Of a stretch of DNA of 64,000 nucleotides, positions 44,151-56,340 are shown piece after piece. The first letter of the stretch is position 1. The number at the start of each line of letters is the position of its first letter. Below the pieces are notes generated by a model. The model had not been told where the DNA came from, did not search any database, and was given only the letters and a program-made list of their open reading frames with translations. Source of the DNA: Rhizomys pruinosus (Eukaryota; Chordata; Mammalia; Rodentia; Spalacidae); assembly GCA_009823505.1 (NCBI GenBank), contig VZQC01010433.1:1015396-1079395 (forward strand), given 5' to 3'. Made by a program: the position numbers and the translations under genes.

Positions 44151-47100
44151 TTTAAATTTTAGAATTAAAAAATTTGAAAGTTACCTGCTAAAGCCCAGAG
44201 AAAGTCTCACTTGTGTGGCAGGAGCTCTGTCAAGGAATGCTTCTAGTAGCAGGAACTGCCAGATGCCCATAACTTCCTTATCAATGAGATAGTAATTGTC
44301 ATTAACTGCAACCAGTGGGTAATTACCAATGCTTCTATCTTTGCATTGCCTCTCTCTATGCTTTCACATAGAAGGATGCTGGCATCTCCTAGTATAAGAT
44401 CAAGACCACTCAATGTAAAACAAGATGATAGAAGTGGGGGTTGCTGACTGCAAACAAGTTAGCACCACTCACAGACTAATCATCTAGACTTCTGGAGAAA
44501 TAAGAAATCAACTTCAAAGCATTTAAAGATTGTATTTAAACCTTACATTTTAATTGAAAAATATTAAAAATATACCTTTAAATCTACCACCAAATTCATG
44601 TTTAGTTGATGCCTCTGAAGAAAAAAATAGTGATCAAGAACAGGAACTGAGGAGACTTCAACTTTCCTATTTTATTCAATCCTACTTTTAGTTAAGAATA
44701 TGAAGAAAAAATAAATACAGTTGATAGAACCCAAAGATTTAGTTAGAACCATTTTTAATCAACTGACAATATGCACGTATACTTTATAATATGGAAAAAA
44801 GTTCATAATTCTTTCAAGTAAAAAAAAAAAGATAAAAAGAAAACACCAAATATAGTTTTCCTAATTTGTAAGAAAAAGATTGTATATAGAGATAAGTTGT
44901 AAAAAAAAAAAAAGACTCCTAGCAGTGGGGATTCATATTACGTTTACTTTTTTCTTTCATTATGATTTCTATTTTCCTACTTCTCATCACAGTCATGGAT
45001 TTTTAGGTAAGACTCAGTTAGTAGATTGAATGAATGTCAGGGTGAATCAAGAGTCTAATGCAGTAAGTCTATGTGCAGTAAGTCTAATGTAAACAGTAAT
45101 GGCCAATTGATTTTTGTTTAAAAACAGATGTATGTATAGCATCTAAGACATTATACCTGCTCTCTTGAAACAGTAGTCATTTCATTTTGTAAGTACCTTT
45201 TATTATGGATATTAAAGGAAAAACTATAATTAGGTATATTGCACCAAATCTGTCCTTGAGGATAACAGGACAACTGGTTTTCTTTAAATAATGAGTTAAA
45301 ATCATTTGTTCATGTACTAATGAAGGGTATTGTTCATTTGAAAAACAAAGGAAGGAATGAGATTCTAAAACCAAGTGTAAGTCCGGTATTTGTCATGATT
45401 CTGCTGTACTTGGTGCATGGTGTCCCACGGGAGTACACGCTTCTTGCTATTCCTTGCTCTCATGCACTTTGTGACAGAAATTACTATGAGTCCTTAATGA
45501 AGGTCACAGCACTTTTATTTCATGTTCTAAGACCCACGAATTTGTCTGATTTTGTATTTTGCCCATTCTGTTGTCTCTACTGACTCTGAAGTTATTAGAT
45601 GTTAATCTAGATACAAACCAGAAGCCTCTCAAAACTGCCCCCTACTCCAGGGCCAGCAGGTGAGCTGGGAGCGACTTGTGGCTTCCTGCACATACCTTCA
45701 GTCACCAAGGCTTAATTATGGCTTTTTTGACAAGTGTCAACTTTTACCCTCCCTAAGCAAATGGCCTGCTTGTCATAGAGAGAAGGCCCTTCTCAGCAGA
45801 GCTGTACATTCCTGGGTGCAAAACTGATAATGACTTAGGGAGCCCAGGGGCTCTCCTGACAATGTGAAACTGGCAGCTTTTGGAAATGTCTCACCATTTT
45901 AACCGTAGAGAGACCTAATAAAAGAATGAACTGGTTAGAACATATTCCTTAATACATTGAACCAACCACGTGTCTCCATGTTTATGCACCCCAACCTCTC
46001 CTCTACAGACAGACTGCTATTTGAGCCTGTACTTGTCTTTCTACCACTCTTTCCATATTACGATCATTATTGTAAAACTCATCTCATTACAATGACATTA
46101 TTTTTTTCCCAAATCTATGCTCTTCCCTCACCTTCCCCATTGGGTTTTATAACTTATCAAAAGTCCTTATATCTTCTCCCCAAATTGACTACCAGGAATG
46201 AATGACAGGAATGTGCATTGTCCATGTTCTTGGGAAGTTCCTCCTTTTCTTCATCGCTTACACACACCACCAGAGTAATTGGTCTGGGTCCAGGATCTAC
46301 AGACCAGGCTCTTCTCACCTCCATTAGCACACTGCTTGCTGGTTTTCTCTATCCTCTCTCTTCAAAAGCTTTCCCTTCTGAGCTGCTCTCAGTGTCATTT
46401 CAAATATGGTTGAGGAGCACAGAGCAAGCACACTGGTTACATTGTTGTTGACCTTCTTAATCACAGACCAAGAACTGATGATGTCTTTGTCTACACTGTT
46501 AGGATTCTTGGAAAGCCTATTTAGTTTGCTGTCACAAGATGGTTGGGGTCTGCTGATAATTTAAGTATTAAGATAATTTAAGTATTATAGAATAGCTTTA
46601 GAAGGTTGGTTTTAAAGTCTTTAGAGAATGAAGACTTTCAACCAAAGTGACCAGATTTATGGCACCTAGCTTGGATTCACTACACTTTTATTGAAAAGTT
46701 AGCCCAGAAAAGACACGGAAAGCAAGGTATCGACCTCAAGAGGCTTTCCTCAAGTTCCTGGTCTGCACCCCCCACCCCTCACTCTCACTCTCTCCTTGCG
46801 CTCTCAATGCCTTTGAAACACTCTCCAAGCAAGAAATTATTTGGACAATAGCAACACCCATTCCCCAGGAAAAGCAGAGTTTAGCAAAATCAATCTAAAC
46901 ATGTGGAATGCTAACAAGTTGGAAAAAGTACATTTAAAAACTGTAACGTATCTGTACACATACCGCTCTGCCTGTCTTAGAACTAGAGACAGATACTAAA
47001 GATGAAAAGATGCTTTAATTGTTAGAGTTGCCAGAATAATTTCTGCTAGGCAATTACTACACAGAAGCTCTTTTAGAATGGAGGACAAAGTAGCCGCTCT

Positions 47101-47375
47101 TTGCTCAGGGTCTTCCCTAAGGAGAAATAAATCATGTAAGAGCAAGGAAGCCAGGGGAAGGGAGTTTAAAAACGCACCTAGCAGAATATGAATCATGGGA
47201 AGTCAGGAGGCCCTGGGAGAGGCACATCAGTCAGGCATCTTGTAGCGCTTATATTTTTGGCTATTAAAACTGGATCCTGACTACTTAAGCTCTGTTTTCC
47301 CAAATATATCTGGGATCATTATATTTTATGATATACTTAGATTATTTTAAAATTCAAAAATCAATAAAAAGTAAT
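44151..47375. other. 3.2 kb of unique DNA
   Basis: No SINE or L1 recognised. Two A-runs (44820 and 44901) are not joined to a recognisable retroposed body. An 87-codon plus frame (45320-45583), 82- and 77-codon plus frames (45957-46205, 46218-46451) and a 66-codon minus frame (46996-47196) lack domains, splice context or promoter. I see no exon that I can support. Confidence 0.45.
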
Positions 47376-47392
47376 CCTGAGTTTACTTTTTA

Positions 47393-47675
47393 TTTTTATT
47401 TTTTTAAAGGGAATTTTCTTTTTTTTTTTATTTACTTTTGTATGTGTATGAATGTACTGTCTGCATGTAGGTTTGTGCACCCATGTCGTGCAATGCCTCG
47501 GAGGTCAGAAGAGGGTATCGGATTCCCCTGGAACTGGAGTTCTCCTGGAATTGGAGTTACAGATGGTTCTTAGCCGCCATGTGGGTGCTGGGGATCGAAC
47601 CCCGGTCCTCTGCAAGAGCAGTCGGTGCTCTTAACCACTAGGCTTGCTCTTAACCGCTAGGCTATCTCTCCAGCC
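47393..47675 (-). mobile_element. B2 SINE, long form, with duplicated A-box region
   Basis: Bounded by exact 17-base repeats CCTGAGTTTACTTTTTA at 47376-47392 and 47676-47692. Right-end and middle blocks are typical of the long form (CTGGAACTGGAGTTCTCCTG, GGAATTGGAGTT). Near the head a 19-base unit occurs twice: 47626-47644 and 47645-47663 (TGCTCTTAACCACTAGGCT and TGCTCTTAACCGCTAGGCT). On the element's own strand this doubles the A-box-adjacent sequence. Confidence 0.97.
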
Positions 47676-47699
47676 CCTGAGTTTACTTTTTAAAAAAAT

Positions 47700-47827
47700 T
47701 GTATAGGAGCGTCAGAGGACAACATCCAAGAGGCAGTTCTCTCTCCAGGCTGGTCCCAGGGATCAAACTCAGATAGTCAGATTTGGCAGCAAGTGCTTTT
47801 ACACACTGACCCATCTCTCCTTCCCAA
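47700..47827 (-). mobile_element. B3-like SINE fragment
   Basis: GTCAGAGGACAACATCCAAG, CCAGGGATCAAACTCAGATA and ACACTGACCCATCTCTCC, inverse of the B3/B2 head and middle. Confidence 0.75.
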
Positions 47828-48714
47828 GTCTGAATTTCCTAGGGAAACCACTCCCTTAACTTTCTAAGTTACTTCCTTTCAATATCACAGCCTCAAATAT
47901 CAAACAATCTGTTGTTCTTATAGAAAAAAAAATCTTTCAGTAAATATGGCCAAGAAGATATAAGACAAATTAAAAGTTCTTTCAATTATTTATGATTTAT
48001 AATTGCTCATGTCTTATTTCTGGCAGAAAGACTAGTTCTATTTTGTTAGAAACTTCTACTGAAACTAAGTAAGATATAGCATAATTTTCTCTAACTTCTC
48101 AAAAATAAAGGAAAGATCTTATAAGGAACAAATAACAACTACAATGACACTGAACCATGATGGTAGTGAAGCATTTTCTTTACTGACAGTCTATAAATAT
48201 GTAATGCCATTAACCAAAGTTTTGCAGCATCTAAAATTCTAGCTAAGATAAAACTCAGGTAAATATTTTAAAACATGTGAATCCTACTTTCAAAAAAGCT
48301 TTGGCTACCTAAAGAAAATACTGTCAACCTAGGATTATGAGTATCAAAAATCAAAGGTGTAGTGTTTAGATTTTACTTGACCTGTCCTCTTTTCTAATAA
48401 AGCAGCAAGCTTAGCTTTTTGTCCATAAATATGATCTATGGAGCTTATTTCTCACTTGCCCAGGGGTAAAAGAGGACAGAATTACACGTAAGCACTTCAC
48501 AGTGATGTCTGTTCTTTGAGCCACTAAGGGAAACAAAGGACTGCATGGAAAGCGACTCAGAATTGCCTGTTTCTTCCTCATAAACATGGGAATTTAAAAA
48601 TAATCATGAAGCTCCTCAGATTCCTCCCAAAGGAGAACTAATAACTTTAAAAACAATACTTTTCAATCTCAAATTTTCAAATAAATTCTTAACTAAGAAT
48701 AAAAATTCATTAAA
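47828..48714. other. unique DNA
   Basis: No feature recognised. Confidence 0.4.
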
Positions 48715-48895
48715 GTAGCTAAGCATGTTGGCACACACCTTTAATCTCAGCACTCTGGAGGCAAAGGCAGGTGGGGATCTCTAGGGGATCAAAGCCTGGT
48801 CTCCATAGTGAGTTGCAGGCCAGCCTGCTCTACATAGTGAATTTCAAGCCAACTGGAGCTACAGGGAGACACGGTCTCAAAATTACCCCCCCCAA
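48715..48895 (+). mobile_element. B1 SINE with three 29-base units
   Basis: AGCTAAGCATGTTGGCACAC, TTAATCTCAGCACTCTGGAG and GGAGACACGGTCTCAAAATT. The normal B1 has two copies of a roughly 29-base unit. Here three tandem versions follow one another: CCTGGTCTCCATAGTGAGTT, GCCTGCTCTACATAGTGAAT, and AACTGGAGCTACAGGGAGAC. Confidence 0.9.
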
Positions 48896-49515
48896 ATTCA
48901 TTACAGCATAAACAAATGTGGGTAATGCATGCACTTAAAACTGGGTGAATATAGAACTTAATTTGTATAAACAGATGAATCCTAGAAATTATTATTTAAC
49001 TTGTGGTACTAATACAATTTAGTGTCAAAAATAGAATTAAAGCTTAATAAAAGAATTTTAAAATATTTTCAAATTGAGGACTAATAACTTGAAAATAAGC
49101 TAAATAAGACTAATTAATTTTTAACATGTCTTTCATGAATCATGCTCAGGATATTTAAGTATTTTCACATTATAGAAAAATTCTCAGTGGTAATATGACT
49201 TAATTTTGAATTTATTTTTTTCTGGAATTGATAGCATCGTAGAACATTAACTTAGTTAAAATCAAATCAGCTGAAAGCAACTTATCTCATAAAAATCCTT
49301 CAAATAATCAAATCATACCAGTTCCTAAAGGTAAACAACAACAACAACAACAAATCCACTGTTATTGTAAATTCCTTCTCCTAGACAGTGCCAATGGGGA
49401 GTGGTTTTCACACCATTTATAAATAGATGCAGTAGAAATCAGTCTTTAATTCCTTCAGATTTATTTCAACCAAACATTTATTTAACCTATGGAATCTTGA
49501 TTACAGGGAAGTCAT
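48896..49515. other. AT-rich DNA with a (CAA)n patch
   Basis: A short CAA microsatellite at 49334-49352. Otherwise no feature recognised. Confidence 0.45.
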
Positions 49516-49628
49516 AATCTTTTTTTATTATTTTTATTTTATATGTATGAGAGAATTCCCTGCATGTGTTTAAGTGCATCTATATCATGCAATGCCCACA
49601 GAAGTCAGAAGAGGATGTCAGATCTCAG
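49516..49628 (-). mobile_element. B2 SINE 3' half
   Basis: TTATTTTTATTTTATATGTA, CCTGCATGTGTTTAAGTGCA, CATGCAATGCCCACAGAAGT and CAGAAGAGGATGTCAGATC, where it ends. The tRNA-like head is missing, a 5' truncation. Confidence 0.85.
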
Positions 49629-52510
49629 AAATAGGTAAACAGTAAGACAGTTTGCAAACTATGATTTCTTTGGTCCAGGTTAAAGCAACAGTAGCTAGTT
49701 ATAGAGAATCACATGGCTTTGGGGCAGGCCACCTATATGCTAACTACTAGTTGATGCCCATCTCAATCATCAGACATACTGAATTTTCTTAGTAAACGTT
49801 AGACATTCCTCAAGCCATGTTACATACCAGTCATAGCCAGAGAAAAAGTCCTAGTCTTTTGATTTGTAATTAAGTCTCAAAAACAGCCTTGGTGACTATT
49901 ATCTCTAGGTCTGAACATTTAGGACAGTAAGCAAAAGTGTTGATCTAATTGTTTCATTCCTAAAGATGAAATGCTAAAGCCCACAGCTCAATTTAACATC
50001 AATTGATTGTTTCTCTTGAATAGGTGCAGGCCCCACTCATCCCTATGAAGATAGTAGCCAGCCACAGGTTTTAGCTTGATATATGTGTGCTTAGTTTAGC
50101 GGTGAACTCTTACTGATGTATTGGAAGTCACAAGAGCAAGTTTGGGTAGAATCTGTCTTGGCAAATGAGAGAGACTGATGCTTAGAAAGCTGAAGTTCTT
50201 TCCCAGAGGCAAATAGAAAGCATCCCAGCAGGAGTTTCTCTGGGCTTGCTCCCAGTTTCTGCTTTTATAAAGGTCCATTTTAAAGTTTGATCTGTGTTTG
50301 TTTGTTTTGATTCTGCATTTTAAAAGAAAGCAAGAAGCATGAATGGGCTTCTAAGAGCGAAAAGAGGTCAAGGGCACAGGCTGCATGGATGGACCTGCAC
50401 TTCATAAGGCCCTAAATGGCAAAGAAAAAGCCTTCAGGCTTTCTACCTTTCCCTTGCTAGCGCTCCCCCCACCCATCCCCTGTTGGTGTGGGCCAGGTAA
50501 TGGATCTATTCTGAATCACAGTTCCTGCTTTCTTTCCTGGGGAGACCAAGAAAGGCTACTTTTTCTCAGAGTGTTTCCTTTCTTTTTTCTTCACCCCTCC
50601 ATTATCTTTCTCACAGCCTCAGAAGAAGGACTGTGTAACTAGGGAGCTGGGGAAGAGAGACACCACTGAGTGTGAGCAGGTGAGCAAGGAAATGAACACC
50701 CTGATCCTGCTTTGGTTTCTTTTTCAAGTCCTATAATAACAGATCTCACTGGACTGCAATGTGTTTTGGAAATATAGTTAAAAGGGATATATGATTGTTT
50801 TTAGGCACATTTTAAGTGTTGAGTAATAAAAGGCAAATATCAGAACAGAACAGTTTAATATAGCATTTAAAAAATCTTTTTAGTATTCTATGCCATCTGT
50901 GACCTGCTAAAATCTAATTATTTCTCTGATACCCTGTGGAATTGTTCAGAAAGATGTGGTACAGTTTCTCTCTGGTGCATTAAGCATCTGGCCTGACTTC
51001 ACAGAATTCCAGTTAGCTGAATGTGCACTCTACATTTTATTAACATTGCATAGGCTCATGAGAGGATGCAGGACTGATGTGCTCTGACATGCATCACTAC
51101 CTGTTGACAGAAAAGAACTGGGCTAGACTTGAGAGGGTCTACAAATAGAAAATCTTTCAAAGATGTTTTGGCAATTTCAACAGAAACTCTGGCTTTAAAA
51201 AAAAAAAAGAAAGTGAGAGAAACAGAGTAATCTCAAGCTTATAAATTTATAAAACATCCCCAAGTTTCAGTGTGCCAAGTCCTTTGAAAATGAGATAATC
51301 TCCATCATCTCCTGCTTCCTTCTGTGCCTAAAAGAATCCCATTTTTTCTGGGACCTGAGCTTCCCCCAACCCTCAGCCACGTGTTTGTAGGGCTGACTTT
51401 ATCTACAGCTCCTACAGTGAGTTCACCAGCTTCTATCCCCATTGTCTTACAGTACCTTCAGGAATGAGTGCAATCAAGTTTAAACAAATGAGAAAGACTT
51501 CCTTGCAGGAGCTTCTGGGAAGAGCCCTCCCTTCCCATGAACACTAAGTTTCTGGAAATGTGTATGTGTACCTGCTACTGCATAAGATGAAGGCCAGGAG
51601 GTCCCAAGGGTCCATCGTATGAATCTTAAGTGGTCTGCCAACACTGAAGAAGCCAGAACAGACAGCCAGAAAAACTGAATTCCTGCTGACACATCCAAGA
51701 GACTTTATCAAACATTCTCTGAAACCATTCCATATATTTGAACTTCTCAGTCACACAAACCCATCTGACTCCAACTGCTGATTAGGCAGTATGGCTCAAA
51801 TTGTCAATCAATGGATTCTCAACTGATAATAGTTCAAGATATTTAATACACCAAGAGCCATGGCTACTTTTTAAAATAGAAATTTACAGATTCTATTCTC
51901 ATCGATAGTGGTGAAGGGACAGAAGGGAAACAAGAATGTGTCTAAAATTTAAATAAACTCTGATATGTCCTAAGATGAAATCTCAAAACATCAAAGTTGG
52001 AGGTTGTGGGGGATCATCTCTTCCCAGCAATGGTCTCTTTTCAAGCCAAACAATGGATGTATATGCATGTTGAAGATAAATGGCACAAGCTAGGAGGCCA
52101 GGATGAAATGATCTCTTGAAGGAAAGGCACGCGATAGTGACTTCACCTAGGAGTGAAGTTAGGGAGATATTTGAGGGGGAACTGGTATGTGATGCTTGCT
52201 TATTTGTTTGTTTGTTTTTAACCTAGATATACAAGAAAATGGCAGAGCCTGGAAAACCTGATTCCAAAAGTAGTATCCTCTTTTTTTGACAAGGGAACAT
52301 CTTTTATCATCACACAAGCACAGAAAAACACAAAGTCCCCTGACAGGGCAACCTTCGACAATCCCAAGGATTTAAAGCTGGGATGTTACTGTAGTTCATT
52401 TCCAAGCTGCTTGCTTCCCAGCCAAAATGCACTTTTTTTCATGTACATATTAGATTCACAAGCTACCTTACAAAAGGTAAGAAAATGTAAACCAAAAAAA
52501 CCAAAACAAA
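49629..52510. other. 2.9 kb of unique DNA
   Basis: No SINE or L1 recognised. Frames at 50096-50278 (minus), 50385-50642 (plus, 85 codons) and 51480-51698 (minus) show no domain. 50560-50660 is pyrimidine-rich, ending in CACAG/CCTCAGAAG, which would serve as a splice acceptor, but nothing else supports an exon. Confidence 0.45.
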
Positions 52511-52668
52511 AGCTGGGCATGGGGCCACATGCCTTTAATCCCAGCACTCAGTAGGCAGAGGCAGGTGGATGGATCTCTGTGAGTTCAAGGCCAGCCTGGT
52601 TTACATAGAGAGCTCTACGCCAGCTGGGACTAAAGGGAGACCCTGTCTCAAAAATACCAAAAAACAAA
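52511..52668 (+). mobile_element. B1 SINE
   Basis: AGCTGGGCATGGGGCCACAT, AATCCCAGCACTCAGTAGGC, GTTCAAGGCCAGCCTGGTTT and GGGACTAAAGGGAGACCCTG, with a duplicated GGAT near 52568. Confidence 0.95.
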
Positions 52669-52685
52669 AACAAAAGAAAAACTTT

Positions 52686-52711
52686 CCACCCCACCCCCAC
52701 CCCCACCCCAC
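52686..52711. repeat. (CCCCA)n patch
   Basis: C-rich units CCCCA/CCCACC with little interruption. Confidence 0.85.
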
Positions 52712-52949
52712 AAATCTATCAAAGCTCAATTGAAGTTTAAGTTTTAGGAACAAGAAGCCGGAGCTACATGAAGACAAGATAAATAAAACGAGTCAGAAGC
52801 TCTCTTCTCCTTCCACCACACTCGCATTTCCTGGCTCTAGAACTACTTCACAGAGAAACATGAAACTCTGTGACTGGCCCTCTCTTTCTGCTTTGTGCCC
52901 TCTTCTTCTACCTCTTAATATGTCTTTTTTCCACATGCTCAGATGCCCT
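52712..52949. other. unique DNA
   Basis: No feature recognised. Confidence 0.35.
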
Positions 52950-53095
52950 CATCTTAATAACAGCAGCTACCATTTTCTTGGGCACTATGAGTCATATTCT
53001 GAGTTAAGAACTTAGGAACATGAAATAATTTGTCTACATCATTCGGCAAAGCCAGGAGGGAATCCAATGAACATAACACTCCACTACACTGCCCA
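52950..53095 (+). mobile_element. MIR SINE fragment
   Basis: AATAACAGCAGCTACCATTT, TTGGGCACTATGAGTCATAT and ATTCGGCAAAGCCAGGAGGG parallel MIR from its 'cagctaacatttattgag' word onward. Confidence 0.65.
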
Positions 53096-53178
53096 ACCGG
53101 TGACCACATACTCTGTGAGTCCTTCCTGCTGTGAGAATCTTTCCCTTCACATCACCGCCTGAAAAACTGCCAGTCTTA

Positions 53179-53400
53179 GGGCTGGAGAGATGACTCAGCA
53201 GTTAAGAGCAAGGGCTGCTCTTCCAGAGGACCCAAATTCAGTTCCCAGCACCCATGTGGTGACTAATATTGATCCTTAAATCCAGTCCCAGGGGATCCAG
53301 CATCCTCTTCTGGCCTCCATGGGTACCAGGCACCCACATGGTGCACTTATATACACACAGGCAAAACACATAAAATTAAAAAAAAAAAAAAAAAAACAAC
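53179..53400 (+). mobile_element. B2 SINE, short form
   Basis: GGGCTGGAGAGATGACTCAG, ACCCAAATTCAGTTCCCAGC, TCCTCTTCTGGCCTCCATGG and a long A-rich tail. Confidence 0.93.
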
Positions 53401-53667
53401 TTAAAACAAATTTTAAAAAGCTTCCAGTCTCCCCTTCCTCACTCAGGACAGCCACTTTCCTGTAGTTAGTCTTCCTTACAACACACAGTAGAAAAGCAAT
53501 CTGAAGTAACTCCTAGCTTTCTCAAACTGCCTAGAATGGTACAAACTCTAGTTAAATGAGCACATGTTATTTTTTTTTAAGTTCACCTTCAGCCAGCAGA
53601 ATTTCAGGTGTCTGATAAGAACAAGAAATGGAAAAAGAAAACACAGACACACATCAAGACTATATGT

Positions 53668-53838
53668 GTTGAAGGGCAGTGAGAGTATATAGGTGCTTGC
53701 CACCCAAGCCTGCAGACCCGAGTTTGATCCCTGCACCCAATCTCACAGGTTGTCCTCTGACCTTTAAATGGGCATTGCAGCACACAGGATGCCCCTCCTC
53801 CTACACACGTACATGTGATTTAAATTTTAAAAAGAGTA
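53668..53838 (+). mobile_element. B3-like SINE
   Basis: GGGCAGTGAGAGTATATAGG, GTGCTTGCCACCCAAGCCTG, CCCGAGTTTGATCCCTGCAC, TTGTCCTCTGACCTTTAAAT and ACACGTACATGTGATTTAAA. Confidence 0.8.
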
Positions 53839-54004
53839 TAAATGTTTGTACAGGGGAAGATGACAGTGGAGGCTGTAGTAAGAGTTTGCTTCTAAACCCA
53901 GTGGATAAATTACATTTTTCACAATGTTGTACAAACTGCTACATTTTAATTCACAATTTAAAAGGGGGAAAAGGCATCAATACATAATTGTCATTCAATA
54001 ACTT

Positions 54005-54130
54005 CTTCCCACCTTTATTTCCCATGTGATGAAACCAAAGCACAGACCAGGTAATGTGAGGTCATATAACAAACATAGCCCTGGGAATGCAGTCTCCAGA
54101 GCACCTTGCTCCCAGGCTCTGCTCTCCTTC
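54005..54130 (+). mobile_element. MIR SINE fragment
   Basis: CACCTTTATTTCCCATGTGA, GAAACCAAAGCACAGACCAG, GTAATGTGAGGTCATATAAC and GGAATGCAGTCTCCAGAGCA follow the MIR 3' half. Confidence 0.7.
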
Positions 54131-54313
54131 AGATTCCTGTAACCTAAATTGCCCATTTATCTTTCTTTTTCTTTTGAAGGCTTTCAGGCAGCTGAATGGA
54201 GACAAAACTGATTAAATATGGACATAAACCCACAGGAATTCGGTCAGGCAAAAATTTCCTTTTTAAATAGAACAACTCCCAATCTCAAAATGGCTTCTAG
54301 AAAGAATTATTTC

Positions 54314-54556
54314 AGGGCTGGAGAGATGGCCTAGAGGTTAAGAGCATTGACCGCTCTTACAGAGGACCCGGGTTCGATCCCCAGCACACACATGGTGGCT
54401 GAGAACCATCTGAAATTCCAATTCCAGGAGAACGCCAGTTCCAGGGGAATCCAACACCCTCTTCTGACCTCCCCAGCATTGCACAACATGGGTGCACAAA
54501 CTTGCATGCAGACAGTACATTCATACACATACAAATAAAATTAAATTTTTTTAAAA
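54314..54556 (+). mobile_element. B2 SINE, long form, with target-site duplication
   Basis: AGGGCTGGAGAGATGGCCTA, GACCCGGGTTCGATCCCCAG, AATTCCAGGAGAACGCCAGT and GCATTGCACAACATGGGTGC, with flanks AAAGAATTATTTC at 54301-54313 and 54557-54569. Confidence 0.96.
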
Positions 54557-54730
54557 AAAGAATTATTTCCAGAAATAATTTAATCCATGTGTTTGTTTTG
54601 CAGTAACTGCAAAGAATTCACCCTTCTTTAAGAGATTAGTTAGTCCCACCTTCCTATCCACCAAAACCCAGCATCTGCACCTTAGCTTAACCTCAAGTAC
54701 TTAGAAGTTCTAAGAAATTGGCTTTTCTTT

Positions 54731-54903
54731 TTTTTCTCTCTCTCTCTTTTCTTTTTTGGTCTTTTTGAGGCAGGGTCTCCCTGTAGCTCCAGCTGTCCTG
54801 AAACTCACAATATAGACCAGGCTGGCCTTGAACTCACAGAGATCCAAGTGCCTTTGCCTCCCAAGTGCTAGGAATAAAGGAGTGTGCCACCACACCAGGC
54901 CAG
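54731..54903 (-). mobile_element. B1 SINE with 15-bp target-site duplication
   Basis: A CT/T-rich inverse tail (54736-54760), GAGGCAGGGTCTCCCTGTAG, two 29-base units and AAGTGCTAGGAATAAAGGAG. Exact AATTGGCTTTTCTTT at 54716-54730 and 54904-54918. Confidence 0.97.
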
Positions 54904-54918
54904 AATTGGCTTTTCTTT

Positions 54919-55232
54919 AGGCAAGAGAATTCTAAAACTCCTGTGTTCAATGGGTCTGCCTCTGAAGCATAGAAAGAGCAATCACAGAACAAGGGGAGGC
55001 AGCTCTGCTCTTAGCAACAGTTCACCTTCTACTTAAAAACCACCCATTTGGGAGAGGAATTTCAAAAGTTCCAACAGTTACCAAACACACAGATAAACTA
55101 AATGAAGTGAGTGCAGAGAAAATAACCATAAACTTCCATGAAAGACAATTAGAGGGCCTCCTTCAGAAACAAACATTCAAAAAACTTCCAGAAAGGCCAA
55201 TGGATAAAGTCAGGAGCTGCTAAGAATAGAGC
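54919..55232. other. unique DNA
   Basis: No feature recognised. Confidence 0.35.
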
Positions 55233-55275
55233 AGGGGGGGAAAAAAGAAAAAGAAGAAGAAAAAGAAAAAGAAAG
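55233..55275. repeat. purine-only (GAAAA)n-type tract
   Basis: G-run, then GAAAAAGAAGAAGAAAAAG repeats; no pyrimidine for about 40 bases. Confidence 0.9.
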
Positions 55276-55743
55276 GACATAGTCCTTCAGGTAAGTAACA
55301 GAGAGAATCAGCCCAACCACACTAAATTCACTTTCTTAGGGAAAACTTACAAGTCAAAAACAGTTGTTGACTGAATAGAAGGAAACGGGATAAGAAAGTT
55401 AATTCTGTTAATTAAGCACAGAATTCATCTCAATGCCTTGCAACTGTCAATGTTTATTCATGTACCTATAGTAAAATCATCTAATCCTGGCAGAACCAGC
55501 TCTAAAAGCTTTACTAGGATGATTTTGTGTAAAGTTACACTCACAAGAGCAAAAACCTAAGAAGACTCTATCAGAGGTAACTGCATCTGTGTGGGTAGTA
55601 TGTACCTATGTAGCATATGAAACATGCTTCAGAATGTAAAATACATGTGGGAAAACAGCACCCAATATATGACTGCTTTTTTCAGTGTTTTCTGTATTTT
55701 GGCATTTCTGTTTCCTTTCTTCAAAATAAATCAGCATTGGTGG
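55276..55743. other. unique DNA
   Basis: No feature recognised. Confidence 0.35.
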
Positions 55744-55852
55744 TCAGGTGTGGTGGCACTCCCAAAGGGAGACAGAGTGGGGTAGAAGAATCTCTGGGAG
55801 CTGGAGGCCAGCCTGGTCTACAATAGTGAGATCGTGTCTCAAAAAAGGAAAA
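55744..55852 (+). mobile_element. B1 SINE with internal deletion
   Basis: TCAGGTGTGGTGGCACTCCC, GAGCTGGAGGCCAGCCTGGT and GAGATCGTGTCTCAAAAAAG. It lacks the 'aatcccagcactc' block. It is the last interspersed repeat I recognise in the window. Confidence 0.88.
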
Positions 55853-56229
55853 ACAATCGGCATGTGAACCCGCTTTCTACCCACTTGTCAAATAAATAGT
55901 TACAGTTGCAGTTACCAGCCTTCATCCCCCACAGTTATAACACGATTGCAACTAGTAATAAAAATAATCTGATTTTCCTTAACTTATTTCCAATACAGAT
56001 GGCTTGGAAATAGGAAATCTGCTTTTCTGTTGTTATCTCATAAGTGTCCTAAGATGTGTGTAAGTATGCCACCACTACCTTGTGGTAGTAAACTTCAGAG
56101 AACGCTGAGATTCCAAGGAGCTGCCTACAAACCAAATGGCATCTTGACTTTGGCAAGCAGAGCAGCTCATTTCGGCTTCTCTCACCCCCTCTAGCGTTTG
56201 AAAGGCTCATCCGTCTGATTATCCAGTTA

Positions 56230-56340
56230 CCTCACTGAACAAGAGCCTGGGCTAAGTCCTGCCCACCTATGACATCACCCCCTTCCTCCACCACTGCGAG
56301 GTGAAGCTTTAAACTTCAGACTTGGAGGTGGGCTGCGTGC
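56230..56340 (+). promoter_or_regulatory. candidate promoter upstream of CpG-rich exon
   Basis: TGACATCA at 56270-56277 is one base from the CRE consensus. CTTTAAAC at 56307-56314 could act as a weak TATA-like box about 30 bases before the GC-rich segment. A C-rich stretch (CACCCCCTTCCTCCACCACT) lies between. Placement relative to a CpG-rich exon with a strong donor suggests transcription to the right, starting near 56340. Start site inferred, not seen. Confidence 0.5.

Noticed and set aside
50560..50660. Pyrimidine tract plus CACAG as a splice acceptor with an exon after it
   Set aside because: No open frame with recognisable content follows and no donor in a suitable position supports it.
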